DNA of 64,000 bases from DATAUD01 sp036268455. Its GTDB lineage: Bacteria; Verrucomicrobiota; Verrucomicrobiia; Limisphaerales; Palsa-1400. This document shows, piece by piece, positions 26,570 to 35,351 of this stretch; the stretch's first letter is position 1, and every line of letters begins with the position of its first letter. The stretch covers positions 16,104-80,103 of the forward strand of contig DATAUD010000012.1 of assembly GCA_036268455.1 (NCBI GenBank), in the 5' to 3' direction. The notes beneath the pieces were generated by a model. The model was not told the DNA's origin and did no database searches. It saw only the letters and a list, made by a program, of their open reading frames with translations. Position numbers and translations under genes: made by a program.

Positions 26570-26931
26570 AAGCAAACCCTTATTTCACAAGGGTTTTCGG
26601 GGTGTGAATAAGTCGTGAATAACAGTTAATATGTTCTGCTCGTCAGGGTGGGCCGGTTTGGCTTAGAACAAGGGTGCCGCCACGAACGGAAAACACCGAT
26701 GGCACAAACGGCGCGTGAAATAAAATGACCGATAAAACTTTTCAGTTCCAACTCACTCATCGAAAACAACTTGCAAACGGGTTCCGTTGGGGGCGTCGCG
26801 CGAGATTGATTGGGAGTGCGTTCGTCGATTCCGTGGTTGCCCTTTTCGGCTGCCATTCGAAATGTGAAAAGCAGACCCGAAGTGACGCCTTGGTCTGCGG
26901 TGAATAATGTTGGGAAACGCAGCGTTCGCCA
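26570..26931. other. oriC: Probable oriC region upstream of dnaA
   Basis: The non-coding gap before dnaA carries DnaA-box-like 9-mers: TGTGAATAA (26603-26611, perfect to TTATTCACA on the reverse strand), CGTGAATAA (26614-26622, one mismatch, same orientation, 11 bases on), GGTGAATAA (26899-26907, one mismatch) and TATTTCACA (26581-26589, one mismatch from TTWTNCACA). A perfect 8-base stem AAACCCTT/AAGGGTTT (26574-26596) sits beside the first pair. Clustering next to dnaA is the usual bacterial origin layout. No strong AT-rich unwinding element is in this interval, though one lies upstream of glnB. The call needs GC-skew support. Confidence 0.5.
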
Positions 26932-26940
26932 TTGAGCAAA

Positions 26941-28308
26941 ATGCAAGCTTCCGCGGAAAAAATCTGGGGTGCGGCGCAGCAACTGCTGCGCACGATGTTG
27001 AACACAGACATATTCAATCTGTGGTTCCTGCCGATAAAAGCCACAGGGATCGAGGGCGAGATTATGACCTTGGAAGTCGCCAATGATTTCTGCGAGGTGT
27101 GGCTCAAGGACAATTACCTTGGGCTGATTCATGATGTTCTGTTGCAATCCGGCGGCCAGAATTTGAAGGTGAAGTTCAAGGTCAACTCCTCTTCCTCGCC
27201 GGCGCCGGTTGTTCCGGCAAATGAGATAAAGACCAAAAGCAAAGCCGCTTCCGAGGCGTCCGATCGCAATGGCATTGCGCCGCGCGAGATCGTTTTCAAT
27301 CCCCGGAATACATTCGAGAGCTTCGTCGTTGGTGAAAACAACAATCACGCGCACGCCGCCGCGATGGCTGTGGCGACCGCGCCGGGAAGGTCCTACAACC
27401 CGCTTTTTGTCTATGGCGGTGTGGGATTGGGCAAGACGCATCTGCTTCACGCCATTGGCCAGCACGTTGCCGGCAGCAAAAAAACTTCGCGCGTGACCTA
27501 CCTGACGTCGGAGCGGTTCACCAACGAATACATCGATGCGATTCAGAACAACCAGTTGGTCCGCTTTCGCCGCAAATACCGGCAGGCGGACGTTTTGCTG
27601 ATCGATGACATCCAGTTCCTGGCGGGCAAGGAGCGCATCCAGGAGGAATTCTTTCACACATTCAATACACTGCACGAGAGCCGGAAGCAAATCGTATTGA
27701 CATGCGACCGGCCGGCGGCGGAGATCCAGAATTTGGAGCACCGGCTGGTTTCCCGTTTTGAATGGGGGCTGGTCACCGAAATGCAGGCGCCTGATGTGGA
27801 AACGCGGATGGCCATTCTGCGCAAAAAAGAAAAGGCGATGGGCGTTGAATTGCCCGATGAAATCATCAATTTTCTGGCGGCCCGCATTCGCACCAATATC
27901 CGCCGGCTCGAGGGCGCGCTGACTCGCGTCGCTTCCTTTGCGTCGTTGACAGGCAAGAAAGTCACGTTGCAATCCGTCGAGGGGCTTCTTCGCGAGATTC
28001 TCCATGAGGAAGGCCGTCACACTGTCAATATCGACATCATCCAGAAAAAGGTGGCTGATCATTTTGACCTCCGCATCTCCGACATGATCAGCAAGCGAAG
28101 GCCGGAAAATATAGCCTTCCCTCGTCAGATCGCGATGTTCCTGGCGCGCCAAATGACGGAAAGCTCCCTCAACACCATTGGCGAGGCTTTCGGCGGACGC
28201 GATCACGGCACTGTCCTTCACGCCTGCCGCCTGGTCAAAGACCGAATGGAAATCGACGCGCACGTCCGCCAGGTGGTCAATTATCTCGAGAAACAACTGC
28301 TCCGCTGA
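26941..28308 (+). CDS. dnaA: Chromosomal replication initiator protein DnaA
   Basis: DnaA binds origin boxes and opens the duplex. From ATG 26941 (a TTG at 26932 is the alternative) it is 455 residues: domain I (KIWGAAQQLLRTMLN), a short Ser/Pro/Lys linker, the AAA+ domain with Walker A GGVGLGKTH near 159-167, Walker B VLLIDDIQFL near 220, the sensor LTCDRP, and domain IV ending in the DnaA-box-binding signature GGRDHGTVLHACRLV. Length is normal. Neighbours are unusual: no dnaN, recF or rpmH, but glnB upstream and an ABC ATPase 12 bases downstream. Confidence 0.97.
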   Translation: MQASAEKIWGAAQQLLRTMLNTDIFNLWFLPIKATGIEGEIMTLEVANDFCEVWLKDNYLGLIHDVLLQSGGQNLKVKFKVNSSSSPAPVVPANEIKTKSKAASEASDRNGIAPREIVFNPRNTFESFVVGENNNHAHAAAMAVATAPGRSYNPLFVYGGVGLGKTHLLHAIGQHVAGSKKTSRVTYLTSERFTNEYIDAIQNNQLVRFRRKYRQADVLLIDDIQFLAGKERIQEEFFHTFNTLHESRKQIVLTCDRPAAEIQNLEHRLVSRFEWGLVTEMQAPDVETRMAILRKKEKAMGVELPDEIINFLAARIRTNIRRLEGALTRVASFASLTGKKVTLQSVEGLLREILHEEGRHTVNIDIIQKKVADHFDLRISDMISKRRPENIAFPRQIAMFLARQMTESSLNTIGEAFGGRDHGTVLHACRLVKDRMEIDAHVRQVVNYLEKQLLR

Positions 28309-28320
28309 TTTCAAACGGGA

Positions 28321-29298
28321 ATGCCCCTGATCGAAGTCCAGGATTTGACCAAGGCATTCCGCACCTACAAAAAGGAGCCGGGATTTCGCGGGGCCGTCCG
28401 CGGCCTTTTTCATCGCCGCTATGAAAACACAACGGCGGTCGATCACGTCAGCTTCTCCATCGAGGAAGGCGAATTGGTCGGGTTTCTCGGCCCCAATGGC
28501 GCGGGGAAGACCACGACGCTGAAGATGCTTTCGGGCCTCCTCTTTCCCACCGCCGGCTCGGCGCGCGTTTTGGGCTATGTTCCCTGGGAGCGCCACGACG
28601 GCTATCGCCGGCAATTCGCCCTTTTGCTCGGCCAAAAAAACCAACTCTGGTGGGACCTCCCGGCTCGCGAATCGCTTGAATTAAACAGCAAAATCTACGG
28701 CATCCCACCGTCCGATTTCGACCGAATCGTCGGCGAGTTGACGGAACTGCTCGTCGTCCGCGACAAGCTGGACGTGATGGTGCGGGAACTTTCCCTGGGC
28801 GAACGGATGAAAATGGAGCTGATCGCCTCTCTTCTTCACCAGCCCAAAGTCCTCTTCCTGGACGAACCGACAATTGGGCTGGACGTGGTTTCGCAAAAGA
28901 CCGTGCGGGAATTCCTTCGCTCTTATAATTCCCGCCAGAAGACCACCATCATCCTGACCAGCCATTACATGACGGACATCCAGGAACTCTGCAAGCGGGT
29001 CATTATCATTGACAAGGGCAAGATTTTTTTTGACGGACGCCTGGGGGAAATCATAGACCGGTTCGCGGATTTCAAAATCCTCACCATTGCGTGGCAGACC
29101 GGCGCCAGTTTTCCGGCGCTGGATTTCGCGCGTTACGGCGAACTCATCGAGCAAAGCGCCAATCGGCTCCAACTCAAGGTGAAACGGGATTCGGTCATCG
29201 CCGTCTGCAAAGAGCTTCTCGATAAGGTGCCTGTCAATGATATTGACATCCAGGAAGTGCCGATTGAGGAAGTCATTCGGCAGATATTTGCGCGGTAA
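28321..29298 (+). CDS. ABC transporter ATP-binding protein
   Basis: A 325-residue ATPase of the ABC-2/DRA type. Walker A is GPNGAGKTT near residues 60-68, Q-loop LLGQKNQLWWDLP near 105, signature LSLGERMKME near 158 in the variant form, Walker B VLFLDEPTIGLD near 180, and the H-loop TSHY near 218. The insert FRTYKKEPGFRGAVRGLF before Walker A is characteristic of the viologen/daunorubicin exporter-like group, normally followed by two DUF990-type permeases. Here none follows, so its membrane partner must be encoded elsewhere or lost. It begins 12 bases after dnaA. Confidence 0.92.
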   Translation: MPLIEVQDLTKAFRTYKKEPGFRGAVRGLFHRRYENTTAVDHVSFSIEEGELVGFLGPNGAGKTTTLKMLSGLLFPTAGSARVLGYVPWERHDGYRRQFALLLGQKNQLWWDLPARESLELNSKIYGIPPSDFDRIVGELTELLVVRDKLDVMVRELSLGERMKMELIASLLHQPKVLFLDEPTIGLDVVSQKTVREFLRSYNSRQKTTIILTSHYMTDIQELCKRVIIIDKGKIFFDGRLGEIIDRFADFKILTIAWQTGASFPALDFARYGELIEQSANRLQLKVKRDSVIAVCKELLDKVPVNDIDIQEVPIEEVIRQIFAR

Positions 29299-29370
29299 AC
29301 GGAAGGAATCGTCCTTCCAGCCGATGGAAAATCCCTGTAACTTTTTCCGGCAGATGTCTCAGGAAAGGGT

Positions 29371-31200
29371 ATGGGTGAAATATCAGAACTAAAGCGGTGT
29401 CCCAAATGCGGGCTGCCGATTCCCGATGAGGCGCCGCAAGGGCTTTGTCCCAAATGCGTGCTGCTCCATGCCTCAATTCCCACTGAGGGCGGCAAGCACC
29501 AGCCCTCGCCATCCCTGGAGGAAGTTGCGGCGGCATTTCCACAACTTGAAATACTCCAATTGATCGGCCAGGGCGGGATGGGATTTGTCTTCAAGGCCCG
29601 GCAACCAAGACTGGAACGGCTGGTCGCGCTGAAGATTCTACCGAAGTTGCTGGCCGCGGACCCGGCGTTCGCCGAACGATTTACACGGGAAGCCCGAGTC
29701 CTTGCGCGGTTGAATCATCCGAACATCGTCGCCATCCACGACTTTGGCCAGGCGGGAGAGTTCTTTTACCTTTTGATGGAGTTTGTTGATGGCGTCAATC
29801 TGCGCCAGGCGATGATGGCGGGGCGATTCACGGCGGCCCAGGCGCTGGCGGTTGTGCCGAAAATCTGCGAGGCGCTTCAGTTTGCGCACAATGAGGGCAT
29901 TCTGCATCGGGACATCAAGCCGGAGAACATCATGGTGGACCTCAAGGGCCGGGTGAAGATTGCGGACTTTGGCATCGCAAAACTGGTCGGCGGCACTCAG
30001 TCCGAGGGGACGCTGACAGGCAGCGGCGCGACGCTTGGAACGCCGCATTATATGGCACCGGAGCAACTGGAGAAACCAGCGACGGTGGACCATCGGGCTG
30101 ACATTTATTCCCTCGGAGTGGTTTTCTACGAAATGCTGACAGGTGAATTGCCGCTGGGCCGGTTTCAACCGCCATCGCACAAAGTGGAAATAGACGTTCG
30201 GCTGGATGAAGTGGTTTTGCACGCGTTGGAGAAGGAACCATCGCGGCGGTATCAACAAGCCAGCCAGGTGAAAACAGCGGTGGAAACCATTGCCAGCGCG
30301 GCGCCACCTCTTCCCGGCGCGCCTGCGCCGGATCGTTTTTGGAAACGCACGACCCTTGCGCTGCTGGTGTTGGTTGCGGTCATGCTCATCGTCGATTTTG
30401 TGAGATCGCCTAAGGTCAAACCGGAAGCATCGTCGAGCTTACCAACTGCCGGACCGGAAAGGGAGTCCGCGACTCTCGTGATTGATACAGTAACCCGGTT
30501 TGATCGGCCGGCGCCTGGTAACTGGGAATTCAAATGTCTGATTCCAGCCGCTCATTTGGCGCAGGTAGTCATTATGTTTTGGACTAATGGCGTTCCTACC
30601 ATTCATCCCGGGCTGGACGGCTACTTTAAAGTCGGCGATAAACCGGTCGTAGAAAGCATGTATGTGGGATGCAATGCGGTGCCGCCCGATCGAGGAATAT
30701 CCTTTGTACAATGGCACGTCCTTGTTGCAGACACCCACCTTCTGGCATCCGGACTGTTTTCGAATCAGCCGCCCTACCACATTTTGGAGGTTCCGCCGCG
30801 ATCTCTTCTTCATTCCGGACGGCAGCTTGCAATTCGCCTGGCCGAATTCGTTCAGCCCGCCGGTTCCGCCAGTAATGGCTGGTCGGGCGTCGAGATGCGC
30901 TTGATTCTACAGCCCCTCCAATCTTCTCCCGTGCAGACGGACCCCAACGAGTTCGACGGAACGAACTTTGTGGCCGGCTTTGGCTGGAGCGGGATATCGG
31001 AAGATTCGATTGGAAAGCTGATACAGGAACTTCCTTGCGAGCTTATTTCTGTTGGGAATCGGGAGCCGGGAATTTGGCCGGAATCTGCCCAGCTACCGGC
31101 TCTCAAAGCCAAGCTCGCGGAGCTTCGCATCACGTTTATTGAAACGAACGCGCAAGTTCGTGACCTGGTCGCGAAAATCAAAGCATTGGAGAGCAAGTGA
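29371..31200 (+). CDS. Membrane serine/threonine kinase with zinc ribbon
   Basis: A 609-residue Hanks-type kinase. It opens with a zinc ribbon (Cys10, Cys13, Cys26, Cys29). The kinase domain runs from about 60: GQGGMGFVF, Lys88 in VALKIL, HRDIKPEN (Asp181), ADFGIAK (Asp199) and MAPEQ, so all catalytic residues are present. One membrane helix (LALLVLVAVMLIVDFV) spans about 328-345, then a 260-residue extracytoplasmic domain with no name I can give. Its last codon is one base before the sigma gene's start, suggesting the kinase signals to that sigma factor. Confidence 0.92.
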   Translation: MGEISELKRCPKCGLPIPDEAPQGLCPKCVLLHASIPTEGGKHQPSPSLEEVAAAFPQLEILQLIGQGGMGFVFKARQPRLERLVALKILPKLLAADPAFAERFTREARVLARLNHPNIVAIHDFGQAGEFFYLLMEFVDGVNLRQAMMAGRFTAAQALAVVPKICEALQFAHNEGILHRDIKPENIMVDLKGRVKIADFGIAKLVGGTQSEGTLTGSGATLGTPHYMAPEQLEKPATVDHRADIYSLGVVFYEMLTGELPLGRFQPPSHKVEIDVRLDEVVLHALEKEPSRRYQQASQVKTAVETIASAAPPLPGAPAPDRFWKRTTLALLVLVAVMLIVDFVRSPKVKPEASSSLPTAGPERESATLVIDTVTRFDRPAPGNWEFKCLIPAAHLAQVVIMFWTNGVPTIHPGLDGYFKVGDKPVVESMYVGCNAVPPDRGISFVQWHVLVADTHLLASGLFSNQPPYHILEVPPRSLLHSGRQLAIRLAEFVQPAGSASNGWSGVEMRLILQPLQSSPVQTDPNEFDGTNFVAGFGWSGISEDSIGKLIQELPCELISVGNREPGIWPESAQLPALKAKLAELRITFIETNAQVRDLVAKIKALESK

Positions 31201-31201
31201 T

Positions 31202-31924
31202 TTGAGCGCCGAGGATTCATCACCGCGCCCTCCGGCGTCTCCCGTGTTCGTCACGACGCGCTGGACGCGCGTGCTGCAAGCGCGAGGTGATTCAACGGAA
31301 GCGAAGGCGGCGTTGAGCGACTTGTGCGCGGCCTATTACGCGCCGGTGTTCGCCTTCATCCGGCGGCGCGCGCCCGATGAGGACTCGGCGCTCGATTTGA
31401 CCCAGGAATTCTTCGCCCGCCTGCTTGCGCGCGGAGGCGTAGATACTGTGGACCCGCAACGCGGGCGTTTCCGGTCTTTTCTGCTCGGCGCCGTTAAACA
31501 TTTCCTAACGGACGCGCGTGATTATGACCGCCGCCTCAAACGCGGCGCGGGCCACCCAGCGGAATCGATTGATGGGCTACAAGTGTCTGATTTAAAGACT
31601 GCGACTCCCGACCGGGAGTTTGACCACCAATGGGCGTTGACGTTGCTGAACAGGGCGTTTACAGCCATGACGCAAGAATACAGGGAGGCGGACAAATCCC
31701 GGCAATTCGAAATGCTCAAACCGTGGTTGACTGGGGACGTGGAGAACATCTCGATCGAGGAAGCCGCCGGGCAGCTTGAAATGACCGAAGGCGCGGTCAA
31801 AGTGGCCATTCACCGACTCCGGCGCCGTCTGCGAGACATCATTAAAAACGAAATCAGCCAGACGGTGAAGGAAAGCGGCGATATCGAGAGCGAAATGCGC
31901 TATTTGTTGGAAGCGTTGCTTTAA
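31202..31924 (+). CDS. ECF-type sigma factor paired with kinase
   Basis: A 240-residue sigma factor. Region 2 includes YYAPVFAFIRRRAPDEDSAL, DLTQEFFARLL and FRSFLLGAVKHFL; region 4 includes ISIEEAAGQLEMTEGAVKVA, then IHRLRRRLRD. The pattern VTTRWTRVL at the N-terminus is typical of verrucomicrobial and planctomycetal kinase-associated ECF groups. No ATG suits; TTG 31202, one base after the kinase TGA, is the best start and implies termination-reinitiation. An in-frame extension back to 31052 overlaps the kinase and is unlikely. No anti-sigma gene is adjacent, so regulation by the kinase is inferred. Confidence 0.85.
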   Translation: MSAEDSSPRPPASPVFVTTRWTRVLQARGDSTEAKAALSDLCAAYYAPVFAFIRRRAPDEDSALDLTQEFFARLLARGGVDTVDPQRGRFRSFLLGAVKHFLTDARDYDRRLKRGAGHPAESIDGLQVSDLKTATPDREFDHQWALTLLNRAFTAMTQEYREADKSRQFEMLKPWLTGDVENISIEEAAGQLEMTEGAVKVAIHRLRRRLRDIIKNEISQTVKESGDIESEMRYLLEALL

Positions 31925-31934
31925 ATGCCTGCCG

Positions 31935-33161
31935 TCATTTTGCCATTGCGCGGCCGGCGAGCCAGCCTGTGGTCCACGCGGCCTGGAAATTGAACCCGCC
32001 GGTGACGCCGTCGATATCGAGCAATTCGCCGGCAAAGTACAGTCCCGGACAGAGGCGGCTTTCCATCGTTTTAAAATCCACTTCGTCCTGGCGCACGCCG
32101 CCGCATGTGACGAATTCGTCCTTGTTCAGGCTCTTGCCGGTTACTTTGAATTCCGTGCGAATGAGTTGCTGGGTCAGGGCATGTTGCGCGGTTTTTGAAA
32201 GCGCCGCCCATCGTGTTTCGCTCGCAATCCCGGCGGCCAACACCAATTGTTCCCAGAGCCGCGAGGGCAACGGCGCCAGCGGCGTGTTGATAATGAGCCG
32301 ACTCGGCAGTTCCTGGCGTTTGCGGGTCAAATCCGCGGCAATCTGTTCCGCGTCCAATTTCGGCAGCCAGTTGAGGCGCAGAACGAATTGGTAATTTGAC
32401 GCGTGAAGAATTCGCGCGCCCCAAGCCGAGAGCCGAAGGATCACCGGGCCGCTCAATCCCCAGTGGGTCAGCAGCAACGGGCCTTGCTCCCGCAATTTTG
32501 TTTCGGGGACAGACGCGGCGACAGCGGCGACCGAAACGCCGGACAATTTCCGGACCCACTCGCTTTCAACATGAAACGTAAACAGAGAGGGGACCGGCGC
32601 TTCGAGCGTGTGACCGAGCGATACAGCAAGTTCCCCGGCGGCCGCCGCGCGGCATCCGCCCGTGGCGAGCAGCACACGGTCGCACACGAGCGATTCTCCA
32701 CCGGCAATGCCTACCTCGAAGCCGTCTGAAGTTTGTTTTGTGATGCGCGCGACGCTGGAATTTGCGCGTAATTTTACCCCGGCAGCGGTCGCGGCGCGCG
32801 TGAGGCAGTCGATAATCGTGAGCGACGAATCGGTGGTGGGAAACATGCGTCGGTCGTTTTCCGTTTTCAGTTTTACTCCGCGGGATTCAAACCATTCGAC
32901 GGTGTCGCGCGCCTGGAAGGTGTTGAAAGGCGCTCGCAACGCCCGTTCGCCGCGTGGAAATCGAGTCGTCAACTCGGTGGGGTCAAAACAGGCGTGGGTG
33001 ACATTGCAGCGGCCGCCGCCGGATATCCGCACTTTTCCGAGGAAGTGCGCGCTTTTTTCAAGAATTGTGACTTCCGCGCCCGGATTTGCTTCGGCGCAGG
33101 CAATGGCCGCAAAAAAACCCGCCGCTCCTCCACCCACGACGATAACGCGTGGCGCGGTCAA
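31935..33161 (-). CDS. BaiN/HI0933-like NAD(P)/FAD-dependent oxidoreductase
   Basis: A 408-residue flavoprotein of the HI0933/YhiN family. The FAD-binding VIVVGGGAAGFFAAI is at residues 6-20, the family-specific LGKVRISGGGRCNVTH near 42-57, and the C-terminal FAD motif GLYFAGELLDIDGVTGGFN near 375. The biochemical role of the family is poorly settled. Its ATG overlaps the msrB stop in ATGA, so the two are translationally coupled, suggesting a shared redox role. Confidence 0.92.
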   Translation of the reverse strand: MTAPRVIVVGGGAAGFFAAIACAEANPGAEVTILEKSAHFLGKVRISGGGRCNVTHACFDPTELTTRFPRGERALRAPFNTFQARDTVEWFESRGVKLKTENDRRMFPTTDSSLTIIDCLTRAATAAGVKLRANSSVARITKQTSDGFEVGIAGGESLVCDRVLLATGGCRAAAAGELAVSLGHTLEAPVPSLFTFHVESEWVRKLSGVSVAAVAASVPETKLREQGPLLLTHWGLSGPVILRLSAWGARILHASNYQFVLRLNWLPKLDAEQIAADLTRKRQELPSRLIINTPLAPLPSRLWEQLVLAAGIASETRWAALSKTAQHALTQQLIRTEFKVTGKSLNKDEFVTCGGVRQDEVDFKTMESRLCPGLYFAGELLDIDGVTGGFNFQAAWTTGWLAGRAMAK

Positions 33162-33760
33162 TGGCTCGTCGCGTCCTTGAGATTGGTATTTTGCTGAAAC
33201 GTCATCGAGGCCGAGTTCATGCAGAAACGCAAGCCGGTCGGGGCGGGCCCGTCATTAAAGACGTGGCCCAGGTGGGCATCGCAACGCGCGCAAAGGACTT
33301 CCGTCCGATGCATTCCGTATGAATGGTCCTCGTGTGTGATGACATTTTCCTGGGCGACAGGCTGAAAGAAACTCGGCCAGCCCGTTCCCGAATCAAATTT
33401 TGCCTCCGAGGTAAACAACGGCAAACCGCAGCAGACGCAATAATAAACGCCCGGTTTGTGCTGGTCATAAAACGCGCCGCAAAAGGCCGGCTCGGTTCCC
33501 TTGCCGCGCGTAATTCTGTAAACGTCGGGCTTCAACTGTTTTTTCCATTCCTCATCGGTTTTGACGACCTTGGGTGTCGAAACCAGCGGGCCGGGAAGGC
33601 CCTTATCATCCAGCAAGCGTACTTGGACCATAATCGTTTGATTCGTGTTTGTATTCGCGGTGGCGGTGGCACTGGCGCTGACAGTTGCGGAGGGTTGTGC
33701 GTTGCATCCGGCGGCCAATGCCACGAGCGCCGCGACCACCGTGAGTTTCCAGCCGTTCAT
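33158..33760 (-). CDS. msrB: Lipoprotein methionine-R-sulfoxide reductase
   Basis: A 200-residue MsrB anchored as a lipoprotein (lipobox LAAGC, Cys19) with a Ser/Thr/Ala/Asn-rich linker to about residue 42. Catalytic Cys180 lies in RFCMNSASM; the zinc ligands are Cys108/Cys111 and Cys157/Cys160; Cys94 in EPAFCGAF is the probable resolving cysteine. It repairs oxidised methionine in the envelope, so an external thiol donor would be needed. Translationally coupled to the downstream flavoprotein. Confidence 0.93.
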   Translation of the reverse strand: MNGWKLTVVAALVALAAGCNAQPSATVSASATATANTNTNQTIMVQVRLLDDKGLPGPLVSTPKVVKTDEEWKKQLKPDVYRITRGKGTEPAFCGAFYDQHKPGVYYCVCCGLPLFTSEAKFDSGTGWPSFFQPVAQENVITHEDHSYGMHRTEVLCARCDAHLGHVFNDGPAPTGLRFCMNSASMTFQQNTNLKDATSH

Positions 33761-33794
33761 TCCAAGAGATTACGCTTTTTCGGGGGCTTTTCAA

Positions 33795-35249
33795 TCATCG
33801 CTTTTTGCCCTCTGACAGACGGCCGATCCAGACATCTCCAGGGCCGTGCTTCCATTCCAATTTCGGCAGGTCCGGCTGGGAGTCGCGCGCCACTTCCAGG
33901 CGGTCCTGTTTCCGCATTTTCGCAATCCACGGTTTGTAGGCTTCATACGCTCCGTTGGCGCGGTGGATGTTCCGGTAGATTTTTAGGTCGTCCTCCGGCA
34001 TCAGCGCCGGTTCGAAGCCAACGATGTAACGCCAGTCGGCCTCCGGGTTTTTGTAAAATGTGTTGTAGAAGAATTGCATGTTGTCGGAGTAGAAAATGCC
34101 GCCCTTTCCGGGCATCCAGCCTTTCATTTGAGGATCTTTGGCGTCAAGAAAAGGCTCGGTCAAACACGAGGTGTAGCGGCGCCCCATGTCATTTGTTGAC
34201 AGCAAAAACAAGGGCAGAAGAATGCAGCCGCAGGCGATCAACCGTTTCATCGGCGCGGGACACAAAATGGGGATCGCTTCGTCGAATTGCATCGCCATCC
34301 ACACAACGGCGGCCGCGATGCCCCAATCGAGCCAGAAACGGTCGGCTGACAATCCCAAGACCCAGCTCATCAGAATCATCCAAAAGACCGGCTGGCGCGA
34401 CAACCCGGCTTTCGCGTAGCGCCGGAGCCAGAGATAGACGATCGAGAGCACGGTCAACGAAGCGAATTCGCCCGCGCTTGGCTGAAATTCACCGACCAAC
34501 AACCACTTGGGAACATGTTCCTGATAGACACATGTGGCCATAAAAATCGCGGTTTTAAGATAGGCAATGGGGCGCCCTGTCAACAGTGATCCCGCGACGA
34601 CTCCGGCAACCCAGCAACCCGCCAGCCATGCGGCAGCCCTCCATCGTTGGGCCAGCGCGAACGCGACGAACAACAGGACCCACAAATACCACGCCCCGTG
34701 CAGCCAAACGGAAAAGGTAAATCCCAGCCATGTCATGGCGATTTTCCACCACGGCGGATTGCTTCCATCTTCTTTCGACCACGAAAAAAGGAGGCCCATC
34801 AGAATGCCCTCCGTCAACAAAAAAGGCCGCGCCTGTCCCCATCGGGACATCAGGTCGGGAACGGCAATCGTTTGCGCCAGAACGGCCGCAAACCATGCCT
34901 CCGGATGCCGCACCCAGATTAAAGGAAAGCACAACACGAACAGCGCCATGCTCACGAAAGAAAAGATGATCAATTGATCCTCATTCCAGCCGAAGGCGCG
35001 ATTCAGGGCGCCGAGCAGCGACTCCCACCCAATGCTGTGATCGACGACATATTGCGGGCGGACGACCATGATTTCAGAGTAGGGCTTGTGGGCGAAGGGT
35101 CTGGCCACATGCCTCCGCGCGTCGCCCGGCGGAATGAATCCGTAACCGAGGATTTTCACGCAAATAAAGAGAGCGGTCAGAAAGACGGCAAGCCAGCAAA
35201 TCAGGGGCACGTAACGCTGCAACACGGCGCCTTTGTTCATCGTTTTCAA
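33795..35249 (-). CDS. Multi-pass membrane protein, GT-C-like
   Basis: A 484-residue protein with about ten hydrophobic segments (for example LICWLAVFLTALFICVKIL near 15-34) and a soluble C-terminal part from about 360. An early loop with GYGFIPPGDARRHV places acidic residues after helix 1, as GT-C glycosyltransferases do, so a lipid-linked sugar transferase is possible. I find no diagnostic motif. It is divergent from the UVR-domain gene with about 100 bases between. Confidence 0.65.
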   Translation of the reverse strand: MKTMNKGAVLQRYVPLICWLAVFLTALFICVKILGYGFIPPGDARRHVARPFAHKPYSEIMVVRPQYVVDHSIGWESLLGALNRAFGWNEDQLIIFSFVSMALFVLCFPLIWVRHPEAWFAAVLAQTIAVPDLMSRWGQARPFLLTEGILMGLLFSWSKEDGSNPPWWKIAMTWLGFTFSVWLHGAWYLWVLLFVAFALAQRWRAAAWLAGCWVAGVVAGSLLTGRPIAYLKTAIFMATCVYQEHVPKWLLVGEFQPSAGEFASLTVLSIVYLWLRRYAKAGLSRQPVFWMILMSWVLGLSADRFWLDWGIAAAVVWMAMQFDEAIPILCPAPMKRLIACGCILLPLFLLSTNDMGRRYTSCLTEPFLDAKDPQMKGWMPGKGGIFYSDNMQFFYNTFYKNPEADWRYIVGFEPALMPEDDLKIYRNIHRANGAYEAYKPWIAKMRKQDRLEVARDSQPDLPKLEWKHGPGDVWIGRLSEGKKR

Positions 35250-35316
35250 AGTATGTCGGCGGAACGAGGCCGGATTGGCAAGTCATTTTTCCGGATTAAA
35301 TCCGCGCAGCGTCCCG

Positions 35317-35345
35317 TTGACTTGGAGTCGTTCGGGCTTAATATT
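35317..35345 (+). promoter_or_regulatory. Candidate sigma-70-type promoter, leaderless
   Basis: TTGACT (35317-35322) and AATATT (35340-35345) are separated by exactly 17 bases. The -10 ends six bases before the ATG at 35352, so transcription would start at or very near the start codon and give a leaderless mRNA. Confidence 0.45.
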
Positions 35346-35351
35346 CCCTTT

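Noticed and set aside
26725..26907. 60-codon frame in the dnaA upstream region
   Set aside because: No protein-like pattern, and it lies in the candidate origin with DnaA boxes.
31052..31201. N-terminal extension of the second sigma gene
   Set aside because: It lies wholly inside the kinase gene, and family similarity begins after the TTG at 31202.
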